A stretch of DNA of 64,000 nt from an uncultured Pseudomonadales bacterium (GTDB taxonomy: Bacteria; Pseudomonadota; Gammaproteobacteria; Pseudomonadales; Pseudohongiellaceae): positions 1 to 64,000 of the forward strand of contig CALSTS010000009.1 of NCBI GenBank assembly GCA_943789335.1, written 5' to 3'. The position numbers and the translations under genes are program-made. How positions within the stretch are numbered: position 1 is the first letter of the stretch; every line of letters begins with the position of its first letter. Shown in pieces: positions 29,417-39,505 of the stretch. The notes under the pieces were generated by a model. That model did not search any database. It saw only the letters and a program-made list of their open reading frames with translations, and was not told the DNA's origin.

Positions 29417-30399
29417 TGTTTAGTTTCGAAGTCGGTTCTTTACTTAATATCGGTCTAGTACTGGTTGTTGGCTTGGTCGTCTCAATTATGATGATTTGGG
29501 TAGAAAGACGCTTCCTGGGTTTTTTCTCTGATCGTCTGGGCCCTAACAGAGTGGGTCCTTTCGGGATTTTTCAGGTTATTGCCGACGCTCTTAAAATGCT
29601 GACTAAAGAAGATTGGATACCTCCTTTCTCGGATAAGTTTACCTTTGTCATTGCGCCGATGATTCTACCTATTGTTATGTTGTTAAGTCTCGGAGTCATA
29701 CCTTTCGCTCCGGGTATCGGAGTTATGGATCTTAATATTGGCTTATTGTGGGTTTTCGCTATGGCGGGTCTTGCATCGTATTCCACTATGTTAGGCGGAT
29801 TGGCTTCCAATAATAAATTTTCTTTATTAGGCGCTTTGCGTGGTGCTGGGCAGATGATTTCTTATGAAGTCTTTATGGGTATATCGATACTTGGCATAGT
29901 GATATTGTCAGATAGCTTTAGCTTGCGTGAGATAGTACAAGCTCAAACTGATGGTTGGTTTATTATTCCTCAGTTTTTTGGTTTTATCGTTTTTATGGTG
30001 GCTGGGATGGCTGAATCTCATCGCTGGCCGTTTGATTTACCCGAAGGTGAAGCTGAAATTATTTCCGGTTATAACACGGAATATTCAGGTATGAAATTTG
30101 GCCTGTTCATGATCGGCGAATACATAGGCATGGTAGTGTTGTCGACTCTAATTCCGGTATTGTTTTTTGGTGGTTGGCTAGCTCCATTCGGTTTGGAATT
30201 TGGTAATGAAATAATTTCAGGTCTGTTTTGGATGGGCGCTAAAACATCTTTCTTTTTAATATTTTTTGTTTTAGTTAGAGCCGCCCTGGTCAGGCCTCGT
30301 TATGATCAGCTCATGAGTTATGGCTGGCTGGTGATGTTGCCATTGTCATTAGTGAACTTATTAATTACAGGTGCAGTGGTTTTATATCAGGCAGGTTAA
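29416..30399 (+). CDS. nuoH: NADH-quinone oxidoreductase subunit H
   Basis: 327 residues with eight membrane helices, joining the membrane arm to the quinone cavity. Conserved features are MMIWVERRFLGFFSDRLGPNRVGPFG near 25-50, the acidic loop with MAGMAESHRWPFDLPEGEAEIISGYNTEYSG, and the C-terminal RAALVRPRYDQLMSYGWLVMLPLSL. It starts within the nuoG stop. A short 44-base gap separates it from nuoI. Confidence 0.97.
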   Translation: MFSFEVGSLLNIGLVLVVGLVVSIMMIWVERRFLGFFSDRLGPNRVGPFGIFQVIADALKMLTKEDWIPPFSDKFTFVIAPMILPIVMLLSLGVIPFAPGIGVMDLNIGLLWVFAMAGLASYSTMLGGLASNNKFSLLGALRGAGQMISYEVFMGISILGIVILSDSFSLREIVQAQTDGWFIIPQFFGFIVFMVAGMAESHRWPFDLPEGEAEIISGYNTEYSGMKFGLFMIGEYIGMVVLSTLIPVLFFGGWLAPFGLEFGNEIISGLFWMGAKTSFFLIFFVLVRAALVRPRYDQLMSYGWLVMLPLSLVNLLITGAVVLYQAG

Positions 30400-30443
30400 A
30401 TGTTGGTGCTAGCTAATATAGACAAGGTGGAGAGTTAAGATAA

Positions 30444-30992
30444 ATGTTTAAGGCGATCGGCAAACAGATACATATTATTTGGTCACAAATAGTTACTCTG
30501 TGGATGGTATTTCTGCATTTGTTTACTAAAGCCGATACTGTTGAGTATCCGGATGTTAAGCCTTACATGTTTCCACGCTGGCGCGGACGCATCATTTTAA
30601 CGCGCGACCCTGATGGTGAAGAGCGATGTGTGGCTTGTAACCTTTGTGCAGTGGCTTGCCCGGTTGACTGTATCGCCTTACAAAAAACTGAAGATGAAAA
30701 CGGTCGCTGGTATCCCGAATTTTTCCGAATCAACTTTTCGCGTTGCATCATGTGCGGGTTTTGTGAAGAGGCATGTCCAACGCACGCCATTCAATTAACC
30801 CCAGATTTTGAAATGGCGGAATACGTTAGACAGGATATGGTTTGGGAAAAAGAACATATGCTGATTCAAGGTACTGGCAAATACCACGACTATAACTTCT
30901 ATAATGTGGCCGGCAAGGCTATCGGCGGTAAAGGCAAAGGTGAGGCTCAAAATGAATTGCCTCCTACTGATAGAAGGAGCCTGATGCCATGA
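30444..30992 (+). CDS. nuoI: NADH-quinone oxidoreductase subunit I
   Basis: 182 residues with two 4Fe-4S (8Fe ferredoxin type) binding motifs, [19 protein letters not shown] near 60-78 and [19 protein letters not shown] near 98-116, carrying clusters N6a and N6b. An N-terminal amphipathic or membrane-associated helix ([17 protein letters not shown]) attaches it to the membrane arm. The stop overlaps the nuoJ start by four bases (ATGA), and an AAGGAG ribosome site for nuoJ lies inside its 3' end. Confidence 0.97.
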   Translation: MFKAIGKQIHIIWSQIVTLWMVFLHLFTKADTVEYPDVKPYMFPRWRGRIILTRDPDGEERCVACNLCAVACPVDCIALQKTEDENGRWYPEFFRINFSRCIMCGFCEEACPTHAIQLTPDFEMAEYVRQDMVWEKEHMLIQGTGKYHDYNFYNVAGKAIGGKGKGEAQNELPPTDRRSLMP

Positions 30993-31471
30993 GTATTCTG
31001 TTTTATGCATCAGCAATAATTTCAGTGCTATCAACCATCATGGTTATTACACGAGTTAATGTCGTACACGCATTGTTATATTTTATTGTTTCATTGCTTT
31101 CTGTTGCTGTCATTTTTTACACACTGGGTGCGCCAATGGCGGCAGCACTAGAAGTTATTGTTTACGCTGGGGCTATCATGGTGATGTTTTTGTTTGTCAT
31201 GATGATGCTTAACTTAGGTCAGCCTACTATTGATCAGGAGAGGGCTTGGCTTTCACCAAACGTATGGATTGGCCCAAGTATATTAGCGGCTATTTTATTG
31301 GTTGAATTGCTGCTTGGTTTGATGACGACCGACGCCACTATTGCTCACACCATGGTGGAAGCAAAAGAGATAGGTATCGCTCTTTTCGGTCCTTATGTGT
31401 TGGCGGTGGAACTGGCTTCTATGCTGTTGTTGGCTGGTTTGGTGGGCGCATTCCACCTGGCAAGGAAATAA
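30989..31471 (+). CDS. nuoJ: NADH-quinone oxidoreductase subunit J
   Basis: 160 residues with five hydrophobic helices. The family motif [25 protein letters not shown] near 50-75 contains the conserved Glu and Tyr of the ND6-type proton path. It is a membrane-arm subunit. It overlaps nuoI by four bases and is followed five bases later by nuoK. Confidence 0.95.
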   Translation: MSILFYASAIISVLSTIMVITRVNVVHALLYFIVSLLSVAVIFYTLGAPMAAALEVIVYAGAIMVMFLFVMMMLNLGQPTIDQERAWLSPNVWIGPSILAAILLVELLLGLMTTDATIAHTMVEAKEIGIALFGPYVLAVELASMLLLAGLVGAFHLARK

Positions 31472-31475
31472 CGCT

Positions 31476-31796
31476 ATGACGGTCATGATGCAAGCTATAC
31501 CTTTGGAGCACGGACTTATTCTGGCAACTATATTGTTTTTGCTGGGTTTGGTTGGCGTGCTTACAAGACGTAATTTAATTTTTGTATTAATGTCTTTGGA
31601 AATAATGTTGAACGCAACTGGCCTAGCATTTGTCGTTGGCGCCTCGCGCTGGGGAGAAGCTGATGGGCAGGTTATGTTTTTAATGATTTTAAGTTTGGCG
31701 GCCGCAGAGGTTGCTATTGGTTTAGGTCTGGTGTTGCAGCTTTTCAATAAGTATAAAACATTGGATTTAGACTCATTGAATAAGATGAGAGGGTAG
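31476..31796 (+). CDS. nuoK: NADH-quinone oxidoreductase subunit K
   Basis: 106 residues with three membrane helices. The ATG at 31476 is chosen because the longer in-frame extension upstream lies inside nuoJ and is Trp/Cys-rich shadow sequence. Conserved acidic residues of the ND4L family are in [18 protein letters not shown] and [17 protein letters not shown], which form part of a proton pathway. A 11-base gap precedes nuoL. Confidence 0.95.
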   Translation: MTVMMQAIPLEHGLILATILFLLGLVGVLTRRNLIFVLMSLEIMLNATGLAFVVGASRWGEADGQVMFLMILSLAAAEVAIGLGLVLQLFNKYKTLDLDSLNKMRG

Positions 31797-31807
31797 GACA
31801 GGGCAAC

Positions 31808-33655
31808 ATGATTGATTTACTTTGGTTAGTCCCGACCATTCCTGTAATCGGATTTTTAATTCTGACGTTTAGCTGTGGAAAATTATCTGAAATTCCTGCT
31901 GGAATAGTCGGGGCAGGTTCTATCGGCTTATCATTTCTAGTTGCTATGCTGGTGGGCTTAGATTTTATGTCCATGTCTGAGGCCGGAATACATTCTTATT
32001 CTCAAACACTATGGACCTGGATGGCCGTTGGATCATTTGAAGCTGGTTTCACGCTTTATCTTGATGGTGTTTCTCTGGTCATGATGTTCATTATTACGGG
32101 CATTGGTTTCTTGATTCATGTTTACGCGACTGGTTATATGCATGATGACCCTAGTTTCGCTCGCTTTTTTGCTTACATGAATTTGTTTATTGCGGCGATG
32201 TTGATTCTTGTTCTTGCTGATAATCTTTTATTGTTATTTATGGGCTGGGAAGGTGTTGGCTTATGTTCTTACCTTTTGATTGGGTTTTGGTTTAAAGACC
32301 CTTACAACGGTTACTGTGCACGTAAAGCGTTTGTTGTGACACGTGTCGGTGACGCCTCAATGGCCTTAGGCTTATTCCTATTGTTCGCCAGTCTGGGTAC
32401 TTTAAATATACAGGAGCTGATGGTATTAGCTGAAGAAGAATGGGAAGTTGGAGCGGGCATTGCAGTAGCGGTTACTTTATTACTTTTGGGAGGCGCTGTA
32501 GGTAAATCCGCACAGTTACCTCTACAAACATGGCTGCCTGATGCGATGGCCGGGCCTACACCAATTTCAGCTTTGATACATGCCGCAACAATGGTTACAG
32601 CCGGAGTTTATTTGATTGCGCGAACTCATGTGCTTTATGAGTTGGCGCCAAGTGTGCAATATCTAGTTGGTGTGATTGGCATGATCACCTTGATAATGGC
32701 AGGATTCACAGCACTGGTTCAAAACGATATCAAGAAAGTATTGGCGTTTTCAACGGTCAGTCAGATCGGATATATGTTCTTGGCTCTAGGAGTAGGGGCT
32801 TACAGTTCAGCCATCTTCCATTTGATGACACATGCTTTCTTTAAGGCTTTACTGTTCCTCACGGCGGGCTCGATCATTCTGGCTATGCATCACGAACAGG
32901 ATATCTTCAAAATGGGCGGCTTGCGTAAAGATCTGCCTTGGAGCCATGCATTATTCTTGATAGGAACAATAGCCTTGGTTGCGATTTTCCCAACCTCAGG
33001 CTTCTGGAGTAAAGAAGAAATTTTAGCCTCAGCATTAACTAATGAACATGGTGGCTATCTACTCTGGCTAGGCGGTATAGCAGGGGCCTTCATGACAGGG
33101 CTATATAGTTTCCGTTTATATTTCCTTGTGTTTTATGGCAAGAAAACCCACGACGGACATGAAGTTATGGGCTGGCATTTGCAAGGACCATTAGTCGCTC
33201 TGGCCATTCTTTCTTTAGTCGGTGGATTTATTCATATTCCGGTTGAAGAAGTCTTCCATGCGCATGCAGAAGATCATCATGTTTCATTATTTTATCAGGC
33301 AATTATGATTGGCTTGCCTTTATTTGGCGTGCTCTGTGCCTATCTGATTTTTATTAAACAAAAAGTGGACGTTGAAAAACTGGCTGGTTCTGGTTTTGGT
33401 GCAAAGCTGCACCGTTTCTTCTACACACAATGGGGTATGGACTGGCTGTATGACCGAGTTATTGTATTCCCATATGTTGGCCTAGCTAAACTCAACAAAA
33501 AAGATTTTATCGACAGTGTATATAACGGCACTGCAAGCTTGACTCGCTATTTACATAGCGTAGTGATTGAAACTCAAACGGGTCAAATACGTTGGTACAC
33601 CATGACCATGGCCTTAGGCGTTCTCCTAGTAATTAGTATAGGAGTGTTCGCATGA
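31808..33655 (+). CDS. nuoL: NADH-quinone oxidoreductase subunit L
   Basis: 615 residues, an antiporter-like proton pump of the distal membrane arm. The N-terminal Oxidored_q1_N part (GWEGVGLCSYLLIGFW) and the core motif GKSAQLPLQTWLPDAMAGPTPISALIHAATMVTAGVYLIAR near 229-269 contain the conserved Lys, with a second Lys in FTALVQNDIKKVLAFSTVSQIGYM. The long C-terminal lateral helix region and last membrane helix (MALGVLLVISIGVFA) are present. It overlaps nuoM by four bases. Confidence 0.97.
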   Translation: MIDLLWLVPTIPVIGFLILTFSCGKLSEIPAGIVGAGSIGLSFLVAMLVGLDFMSMSEAGIHSYSQTLWTWMAVGSFEAGFTLYLDGVSLVMMFIITGIGFLIHVYATGYMHDDPSFARFFAYMNLFIAAMLILVLADNLLLLFMGWEGVGLCSYLLIGFWFKDPYNGYCARKAFVVTRVGDASMALGLFLLFASLGTLNIQELMVLAEEEWEVGAGIAVAVTLLLLGGAVGKSAQLPLQTWLPDAMAGPTPISALIHAATMVTAGVYLIARTHVLYELAPSVQYLVGVIGMITLIMAGFTALVQNDIKKVLAFSTVSQIGYMFLALGVGAYSSAIFHLMTHAFFKALLFLTAGSIILAMHHEQDIFKMGGLRKDLPWSHALFLIGTIALVAIFPTSGFWSKEEILASALTNEHGGYLLWLGGIAGAFMTGLYSFRLYFLVFYGKKTHDGHEVMGWHLQGPLVALAILSLVGGFIHIPVEEVFHAHAEDHHVSLFYQAIMIGLPLFGVLCAYLIFIKQKVDVEKLAGSGFGAKLHRFFYTQWGMDWLYDRVIVFPYVGLAKLNKKDFIDSVYNGTASLTRYLHSVVIETQTGQIRWYTMTMALGVLLVISIGVFA

Positions 33656-35139
33656 TACTAATCTGGTTAATGCTCATTCTTTTTGCTGGCGGTATTGGGG
33701 CCTGGCTTTCTGAAAGTCGCGGCATTGGTGTCCCCAGAGTTATCGCTTTAGTTGCTATTTTACTAGACCTTGCCCTAGTTATCTTTATGCTTCTAGCCCC
33801 GGAATCAATAGGCTTAACCCCAGTGACTAGCGAACAGGATGAGTGGTTAGTGTTGTTTCAGGCTGATTGGATACCTCGCTTTGGCATTAGTTTTATTTTT
33901 GGTGCAGATGGCTTCTCATTATTATTAATTGCGCTAACCGTATTTTTAGGTTTGATCTCCCTAGGCTCAGCCTGGCATGAAATAAAAGAGCGTTCAGGCT
34001 TTTTCTATTTTAATTTGTTGTGGACTTTAGCTGGGGTTATTGGGGTCTTTACCGCATTAGATCTATTCCTGTTTTTCTTCTTCTGGGAAGTCATGCTGAT
34101 TCCGATGTATTTCATCATCGCGATCTGGGGGCATGAGAATAAAGAATATGCGGCGATGAAATTCTTTATCTTTACACAGGTGAGTGGGCTCTTGATGCTT
34201 TTATCTATCCTGGTTTTGGTTTTCTTAAATTATCAGGCTACCGAAGTGCTCAGCTTTAGCTATTTTGATTTGCTTGGTAATGGTTTGACCGGAGAAGTCG
34301 GCATGTTAGTTATGCTGGGTTTCTTTATTGCTTTTGCCACCAAGCTGCCGGCTGTACCTATACATAACTGGTTACCCGATGCCCATTCACAAGCCCCAAC
34401 TGCTGGTTCAGTTATTCTAGCGGGTATTCTATTGAAGACTGGCGCTTATGGTCTGATACGTTTTACCGTACCTCTTTTTCCAGATGCATCTATGGCATTT
34501 GCGCCAATTGCGATGACACTGGGTGTGGTCAGCATTCTGTATGCGGCTAAAGTGGCATTTGCTCAGAGCGATTTAAAACGCTTAATTGCTTATACCTCGG
34601 TCAGTCATATGGGCTTTGTATTGCTAGGTGTCTACGCCTGGAATGCACAAGCTCTTCAGGGTGCTGTCATGACAATGCTGGCGCATGGTTTTAGTGCAGC
34701 TGCGCTGTTTATGTTGGCTGGTGGTTTGCAGCATCGCATTCATACAAGAGATATGGATAAGATGGGCGGTTTTTGGGGTGTAGCGCCCAAGATGTCATTT
34801 ATGGCCTTATTCTTTACTGTTGCGGCAGTAGGTATGCCTGGGCTTGGTAATTTCGTAGGAGAATTTTTAGTGCTACTAGGGAGTTTCCAGGTAAGCATTA
34901 CCACGACAGCTTTTGCAGCGCTTGGTTTAGTTGTTGCAGCAGTTTATTCGTTAATTGTCATACAAAAAGTATTTCATGGAGAGAATAAAAATAACTACGA
35001 ATTTGATGATCTGACCTTTATTGAGATGGCATGTTTTGCATTAATGATGATTGGGTTGTTATGGATGGGATTGTATCCGCAAAGTATGCTGGATATGGCC
35101 GAACCGACACTGAGAAGTCTTGGTGTCGCTTTTCCTTAA
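33652..35139 (+). CDS. nuoM: NADH-quinone oxidoreductase subunit M
   Basis: 495 residues, the second antiporter-like proton-pumping subunit with about 14 helices. Motifs: FFFWEVMLIPMYFII with the conserved Glu, LPAVPIHNWLPDAHSQAPTAGSVILAGILLKTGAYGLIR near 228-266, and FAQSDLKRLIAYTSVSHMGFVLLG. It starts by ATGA overlap with nuoL and is followed by nuoN after 34 bases. Confidence 0.97.
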   Translation: MILIWLMLILFAGGIGAWLSESRGIGVPRVIALVAILLDLALVIFMLLAPESIGLTPVTSEQDEWLVLFQADWIPRFGISFIFGADGFSLLLIALTVFLGLISLGSAWHEIKERSGFFYFNLLWTLAGVIGVFTALDLFLFFFFWEVMLIPMYFIIAIWGHENKEYAAMKFFIFTQVSGLLMLLSILVLVFLNYQATEVLSFSYFDLLGNGLTGEVGMLVMLGFFIAFATKLPAVPIHNWLPDAHSQAPTAGSVILAGILLKTGAYGLIRFTVPLFPDASMAFAPIAMTLGVVSILYAAKVAFAQSDLKRLIAYTSVSHMGFVLLGVYAWNAQALQGAVMTMLAHGFSAAALFMLAGGLQHRIHTRDMDKMGGFWGVAPKMSFMALFFTVAAVGMPGLGNFVGEFLVLLGSFQVSITTTAFAALGLVVAAVYSLIVIQKVFHGENKNNYEFDDLTFIEMACFALMMIGLLWMGLYPQSMLDMAEPTLRSLGVAFP

Positions 35140-35173
35140 ATATAGTGTAACTGAAGATGGTGCAACAAATTAA

Positions 35174-36640
35174 ATGAGTACTGATGTCCTTATAGATTTA
35201 CTGCAAATTATCATGCTGACTCTGACTTCAGTGGTCGTCATGCTGGTTGCCGGGTTTAAACGCGAGCATGGTTTAGTGAATGTTCTAACCACATCTGGTT
35301 TAGCTGCATCACTATTGATTTTTGTTTTTGTTGATCCTGTTTTGCCTCTGCAGGCAACTGAGCTGTTATATTTTGATGAATACAGCCTGTTTTTCTCTGC
35401 CCTAATCATTCTAGGCGCATTAACAGTTAGTATCCTCGCTTACCCTTATTTTGAATCGCACAATAGCCACAATGAAGAATTTTATATTCTCTTAATGACC
35501 GCAACACTTGGCGCTGTTGTACTTGCTTGTAGCACACATTTCGTTAGTTTCTTCATTGGTATGGAGATGCTCGGTGTGAGTCTTTATGCAATGATTGCTT
35601 ATCCAGTGCATGCTGATAAAAGCGCTAAATTTCCATTGGAAGCTGCGCTTAAATACCTAATTATGTCGGGACTGACATCTGGCTTAATTCTTTTTGGTGT
35701 CGCCCTTATTTATGCCTTAACTGGCACAATGTTTTTCAATGATTTGGCGCCAGCTATTGAGGCTCAAGATGTTGCATCCAGCCCTATAATAATTGCTGCA
35801 TGGCTGATGATTATCTCAGGTGTTGCCTTTAAGCTATCTTTAGTGCCTTTCCATATCTGGACCCCTGATGTGTATGAAGGAGCACCAGTGCCGGTGACGG
35901 CTTATCTAGCCACAGTATCAAAAGCAGCTATGCTAGCTGTAACTTTACGTTTGCTACTGATTTCAGATGCATTTCAGTACGATGCTTTGATGCTCGTGCT
36001 CACCGTCATGGCGGCTGCTTCGATGTTACTGGGTAACTTATTGGCACTTCTACAAGCTAATGTAAAACGCTTGTTGGCTTATTCATCTATTGCACATCTT
36101 GGCTATTTGATGATCGTTATTATCGCTGCGGCAAGTGTTCCTGGAATGTTGAGTGTTGAAAGCATGGGCTTTTATATCACCGCCTATTTTATTATGTCTT
36201 TAGCGGGTTTTGCGGTAATTAGCTCGTTATCTAATTCGGGCAAAGAGTTAGATATGATTAGTGATTACCAAGGTTTGTTTTGGCGTAATCCTTGGTTGGC
36301 AGCGGTTATGATTACAGTTTTATTTTCATTAGCAGGCATTCCTCTGACAGCAGGGTTTATCGGTAAATTCTATATATTTACCAGCGGGGTAGAGGGGTCG
36401 TTATGGTTCTTGCTTACTATGCTCATCATTGGTTCTACAATAGGCTTGTACTACTACCTGCGAATTATTTATGCCATATTGCAGCAACCCGGGAAAACTT
36501 CTAAGCAAGACCCAGCCACTCATGCTATTCCCTTTGGCACTCATGCTGTTTTAGCCAGCATGACGGCTATCATAATTTATTTGGGGGTTTATCCAATGCC
36601 TATGATAAATATCCTTCAATCTTTAGCTGCTGCCTTTTAG
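35174..36640 (+). CDS. nuoN: NADH-quinone oxidoreductase subunit N
   Basis: 488 residues, the third antiporter-like subunit and last gene of the operon. Characteristic stretches are FFIGMEMLGVSLYAMIAY with the conserved Glu, FKLSLVPFHIWTPDVYEGAPVPVTAYLATVSKAA near 217-250, and LLALLQANVKRLLAYSSIAHLGYLM. After its TAG come 255 noncoding AT-rich bases without an obvious strong terminator. Confidence 0.97.
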   Translation: MSTDVLIDLLQIIMLTLTSVVVMLVAGFKREHGLVNVLTTSGLAASLLIFVFVDPVLPLQATELLYFDEYSLFFSALIILGALTVSILAYPYFESHNSHNEEFYILLMTATLGAVVLACSTHFVSFFIGMEMLGVSLYAMIAYPVHADKSAKFPLEAALKYLIMSGLTSGLILFGVALIYALTGTMFFNDLAPAIEAQDVASSPIIIAAWLMIISGVAFKLSLVPFHIWTPDVYEGAPVPVTAYLATVSKAAMLAVTLRLLLISDAFQYDALMLVLTVMAAASMLLGNLLALLQANVKRLLAYSSIAHLGYLMIVIIAAASVPGMLSVESMGFYITAYFIMSLAGFAVISSLSNSGKELDMISDYQGLFWRNPWLAAVMITVLFSLAGIPLTAGFIGKFYIFTSGVEGSLWFLLTMLIIGSTIGLYYYLRIIYAILQQPGKTSKQDPATHAIPFGTHAVLASMTAIIIYLGVYPMPMINILQSLAAAF

Positions 36641-36895
36641 TTTCTAGTATTAACCTAGACTGCGCGACTAAGTTATAACGCGCTTAAATTCAGTAGATAT
36701 AAAACAATAATCCGGTCTTATATAGCTATAATTATCTTATTTTTCGGATATTTATCTTGCAAAGCTAAACTCAGAATGATAAAAAAAGCACACTATTGTC
36801 TGTACAGAGACACAACAAAACAATAAAAAACAGTAAGTTGAGCCGCTTTGTTAATTAAAAAATCAAGATAAAAGCTCTTATATCAGGAAAAAATC

Positions 36896-37639
36896 ATGTC
36901 TGTATATAGCTATACCAGGACTTCAACGGTAGAAGAACAAGAAGAAAAAGATTTGGAAAGTTTGCTTGAGCAAGAAAACCTGCGTTTACAAACTTATGCA
37001 CTAGCTCATGGTATGCATATCAATAATAGCTTTGTGGATAGCAAGCTTAAATGGTCTGTAGAATTTGCCAAACGTTCAAAAGTAAAACAAATGCTAGAAA
37101 TGCTGGAACCCGGTGATGTTGTACTTGCTTGCTCAATAGAACGTATTTTTAGCAGTTGTGAGGATATGCAGGCCGGTCTAAATCTATTCAAAGAAATGAG
37201 AGTGCGGTTGTTTATTCTTGAACTTAGTGGTGAAGTTACCGCTGCAGAGTTCAATCCTTCTTTTAATCGCTTGCTAGATGTTTTCCATAGCCTGGAAAAG
37301 CGCAGATCAACTGAGCGTATAAAAACGGTTAAACAGAGTCAGCGTAATAAAGGCCGTTTCCTTGGTGGCAGCCGACCTTTTGGTTATATGATTCATTCTA
37401 ATGGACGCCTGATTGAGAACCCAATGGAGCAAAGGGTGCTTAAAAAGATTATTAAGATGAAGAAAGATGGCAAATCTTTGCGTGCAATTTCTTCTGAGGT
37501 CAGTACGCCAATGGTTCCTATCTCATTTAAAACAGTTCAACGTCTGCTTAAAAAACATGAAGCGGCTTATGAAGCAGTTCCTGATTCAGTTAATGGCCCC
37601 ATTAAAAGTTCAAGCGGCCCAGATAATCGCTCAGCCTAA
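36896..37639 (+). CDS. Divergent serine recombinase (resolvase/invertase-like)
   Basis: 247 residues. The N-terminal half resembles the resolvase catalytic domain: YSYTRTSTVEEQ at about 4-15 supplies the expected Arg and nucleophilic Ser, and GDVVLACSIERIFSSCEDMQAGLNLF near 74-99 corresponds to the catalytic helix. There the first Arg is kept but the second (DRLxR in active enzymes) is replaced by Ser. The C-terminal half resembles the Recombinase DNA-binding domain (GGSRPFGYMIHSNGRLIENPMEQRVLKKI). A good ribosome site, AGGA at 36885-36888, precedes the ATG. No transposon ends or partner genes are seen nearby. It may be a domesticated or reduced-activity recombinase. Confidence 0.75.
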   Translation: MSVYSYTRTSTVEEQEEKDLESLLEQENLRLQTYALAHGMHINNSFVDSKLKWSVEFAKRSKVKQMLEMLEPGDVVLACSIERIFSSCEDMQAGLNLFKEMRVRLFILELSGEVTAAEFNPSFNRLLDVFHSLEKRRSTERIKTVKQSQRNKGRFLGGSRPFGYMIHSNGRLIENPMEQRVLKKIIKMKKDGKSLRAISSEVSTPMVPISFKTVQRLLKKHEAAYEAVPDSVNGPIKSSSGPDNRSA

Positions 37640-37640
37640 T

Positions 37641-38162
37641 TTACCCCGGCAGAGCGATAGCTTGCTGCCTGAGGCGTTTTAAATAGCGCAATATCTTCAA
37701 TTGCTCTTGTAAAGACAACACTTTTGCACCAGCTTGAAAGAATTCTTTCAATGCGTCCTGCAAATATAGTTCAGTATCTGACTCAGGCATCCTTTGTCTT
37801 CCCATACATATGCTATGTAAATACACTCGAAAGCAAAGGTAGGCCTTATCAACTTCCGATAGCGTATCAACATCCGGGTCTGAGCTTACTGTCGATTCAA
37901 TTAAGTCCTTATACTGCCGATAAATTTCTAGCAGGCTAGCAGAAGATGAAAATAAATCAGGGTCTTCACCTGCATTGTAAACAGCCGAGATATAAGCCTC
38001 TATATCAATTCCATGACTATCTGCAGCATCATAAACTGACTTAAACACCACTTTTCTAAATTCTTGATGTTGACGTTGTGGGAATTCAACAAGTTTTTTC
38101 ATACATGATTTATCATTAAAATATTCTCTGCTTTTCAGTATAGTGAACTTTTCATTTCCCAC
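37641..38162 (-). CDS. Protein of unknown function, 173 residues
   Basis: I do not recognise this protein. It is soluble, mostly helical by composition and rich in charged residues, with no signal peptide, membrane helix or metal motif. Visible stretches are FPQRQHQEFRKVVFKSVYDAADSHGI, YISAVYNAGEDPDLFSS and a C-terminal basic helix LKILRYLKRLRQQA. The start is uncertain: GTG at 38162 or ATG at 38102 (MKKLVEFPQ). It converges on the serine recombinase gene with one base between the stops, and its 5' side faces lolC, with 91 bases between. Expression is plausible because the reading frame is long and not a shadow of another gene. Confidence 0.65.
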   Translation of the reverse strand: MGNEKFTILKSREYFNDKSCMKKLVEFPQRQHQEFRKVVFKSVYDAADSHGIDIEAYISAVYNAGEDPDLFSSSASLLEIYRQYKDLIESTVSSDPDVDTLSEVDKAYLCFRVYLHSICMGRQRMPESDTELYLQDALKEFFQAGAKVLSLQEQLKILRYLKRLRQQAIALPG

Positions 38163-38253
38163 CTTTTTTTCTTAGAGCTAATAGCTTCCTTGACCTACCA
38201 GCAGCATGCCTGCAAAATTGCGGCTTGCTTTCAATCAAGCGCTGTAGCCAAGA

Positions 38254-39505
38254 ATGCTGAAAAACACGTCTTTATTTATAGGTCTGAGATACATACTTTC
38301 AAAGAAAGATAATCGGGTTATCTCTTTCACCTCACTGATATCAATGGCCGGATTAACACTGGGCGTGCTCGTCATCATTATCGTGCTGGCAGTATTTAAT
38401 GGTGCTCAAGGTGAGCAAAGAGAGCGCACGCTTATAACAGTGCCTCATGCAGACATTTATGCCGATAACAATTTTCCGCAGTGGCAACAGGCAGCTAATC
38501 TACTAACACAAGCAAGATGGCGTTGAAAGTGTCTCTGCCTATATTAGCCTTGAGGCTATGCTCAGTAAAAATGGTATACACCAGGTCACTGAAGTTAAGG
38601 GCATTATTCCTGAAGCAGAAGCGCAAACCTCAGACATAGAAAACAGCATGCTACAAGGCAGCTTAAGCGCATTACGTTCAGGAGAGCGTGGCATCATCTT
38701 GGGACGCAGACTTGCTAATTCACTGCGGCTACTTCCTGGGGATGCCGTGAATCTTATTGTGCCTGAATTAACAGGCAACTCTTCTCGTCTGCAACTTAAC
38801 ATGCACACCTTTAGAGTCGTTGGAATTTTTGATGTGCAATTCAGCATAGGCTCGGAACTTGCGCTTATTCATTTAGATGACAGTGCTGAACTGCTTAATG
38901 TCGATAGCATTGCCGAGGCCGTACATTTGCGCTTGAGAGTCGGTGATATTTTTAACGCTGCAAATATTGTTGATACAAGCCTAGACGTCTTAGCAAGTGA
39001 GTTGCCCGGACCGGACTACAGAGGTGAAGACTGGAGTGTGAGTGAAGCAAGCTTATTCAATGCTCTGAAGATGGAAAAAATTATGACCTGGTTCATGTTG
39101 ATGATGATAGTAGCAATAGGTGCATTTAATATCATTTCTACACTAGTGATGGTAGTTTCAGAAAAAAAAGCTGACATCGCAATTCTGCGAACGATGGGAG
39201 CAGGGGAGCGAACTATTATGGCTATTTTTATGGTACAGGGTTTATTTGTTGGTATTAGTGGCACTATTTTAGGTGCGGCCTTAGGTCTTTTAATTGCTGT
39301 AAACTTTGAGTCCATCGGGCAAATGCTAGAACTTCTATTTATCCCTGACGGCATGTATATGCTTAGTATCATCAATACCGACATTCAAGGTTCTGATGTT
39401 GTTATCACTTGCCTGTTTGCCTTACTAATTTCTTTTTTAGCGACTCTGTATCCAGCATGGAAAGCGTCGCGTATCCAACCAGCGGAAGTTCTGCGTTATG
39501 AGTAA
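38254..39505 (+). pseudogene. lolC: Lipoprotein-releasing transmembrane subunit LolC, one frameshift
   Basis: The first piece (to about 38520) holds the N-terminus with LRYILSKKDNRVISFTSLISMAGLTLGVLVIIIVLAVFNG, the first helix of LolC/LolE proteins. One indel near 38518 shifts to the frame reading DGVESVSAYISLEAMLSKNG, and the rest (38558-39505) gives the periplasmic domain and three C-terminal helices with the FtsX motif ILRTMGAGERTIMAIFMVQG and ending PAEVLRYE. The protein pulls lipoproteins out of the inner membrane for transfer to LolA. The gene is normally essential, so a sequence error is the best explanation. It overlaps lolD by eight bases. Confidence 0.88.

Noticed and set aside
36770-36830. 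TGTCTGTACAGAGACA near-palindrome upstream of the recombinase as a LexA box
   Set aside because: It does not fit the CTG-N10-CAG spacing of a LexA site.
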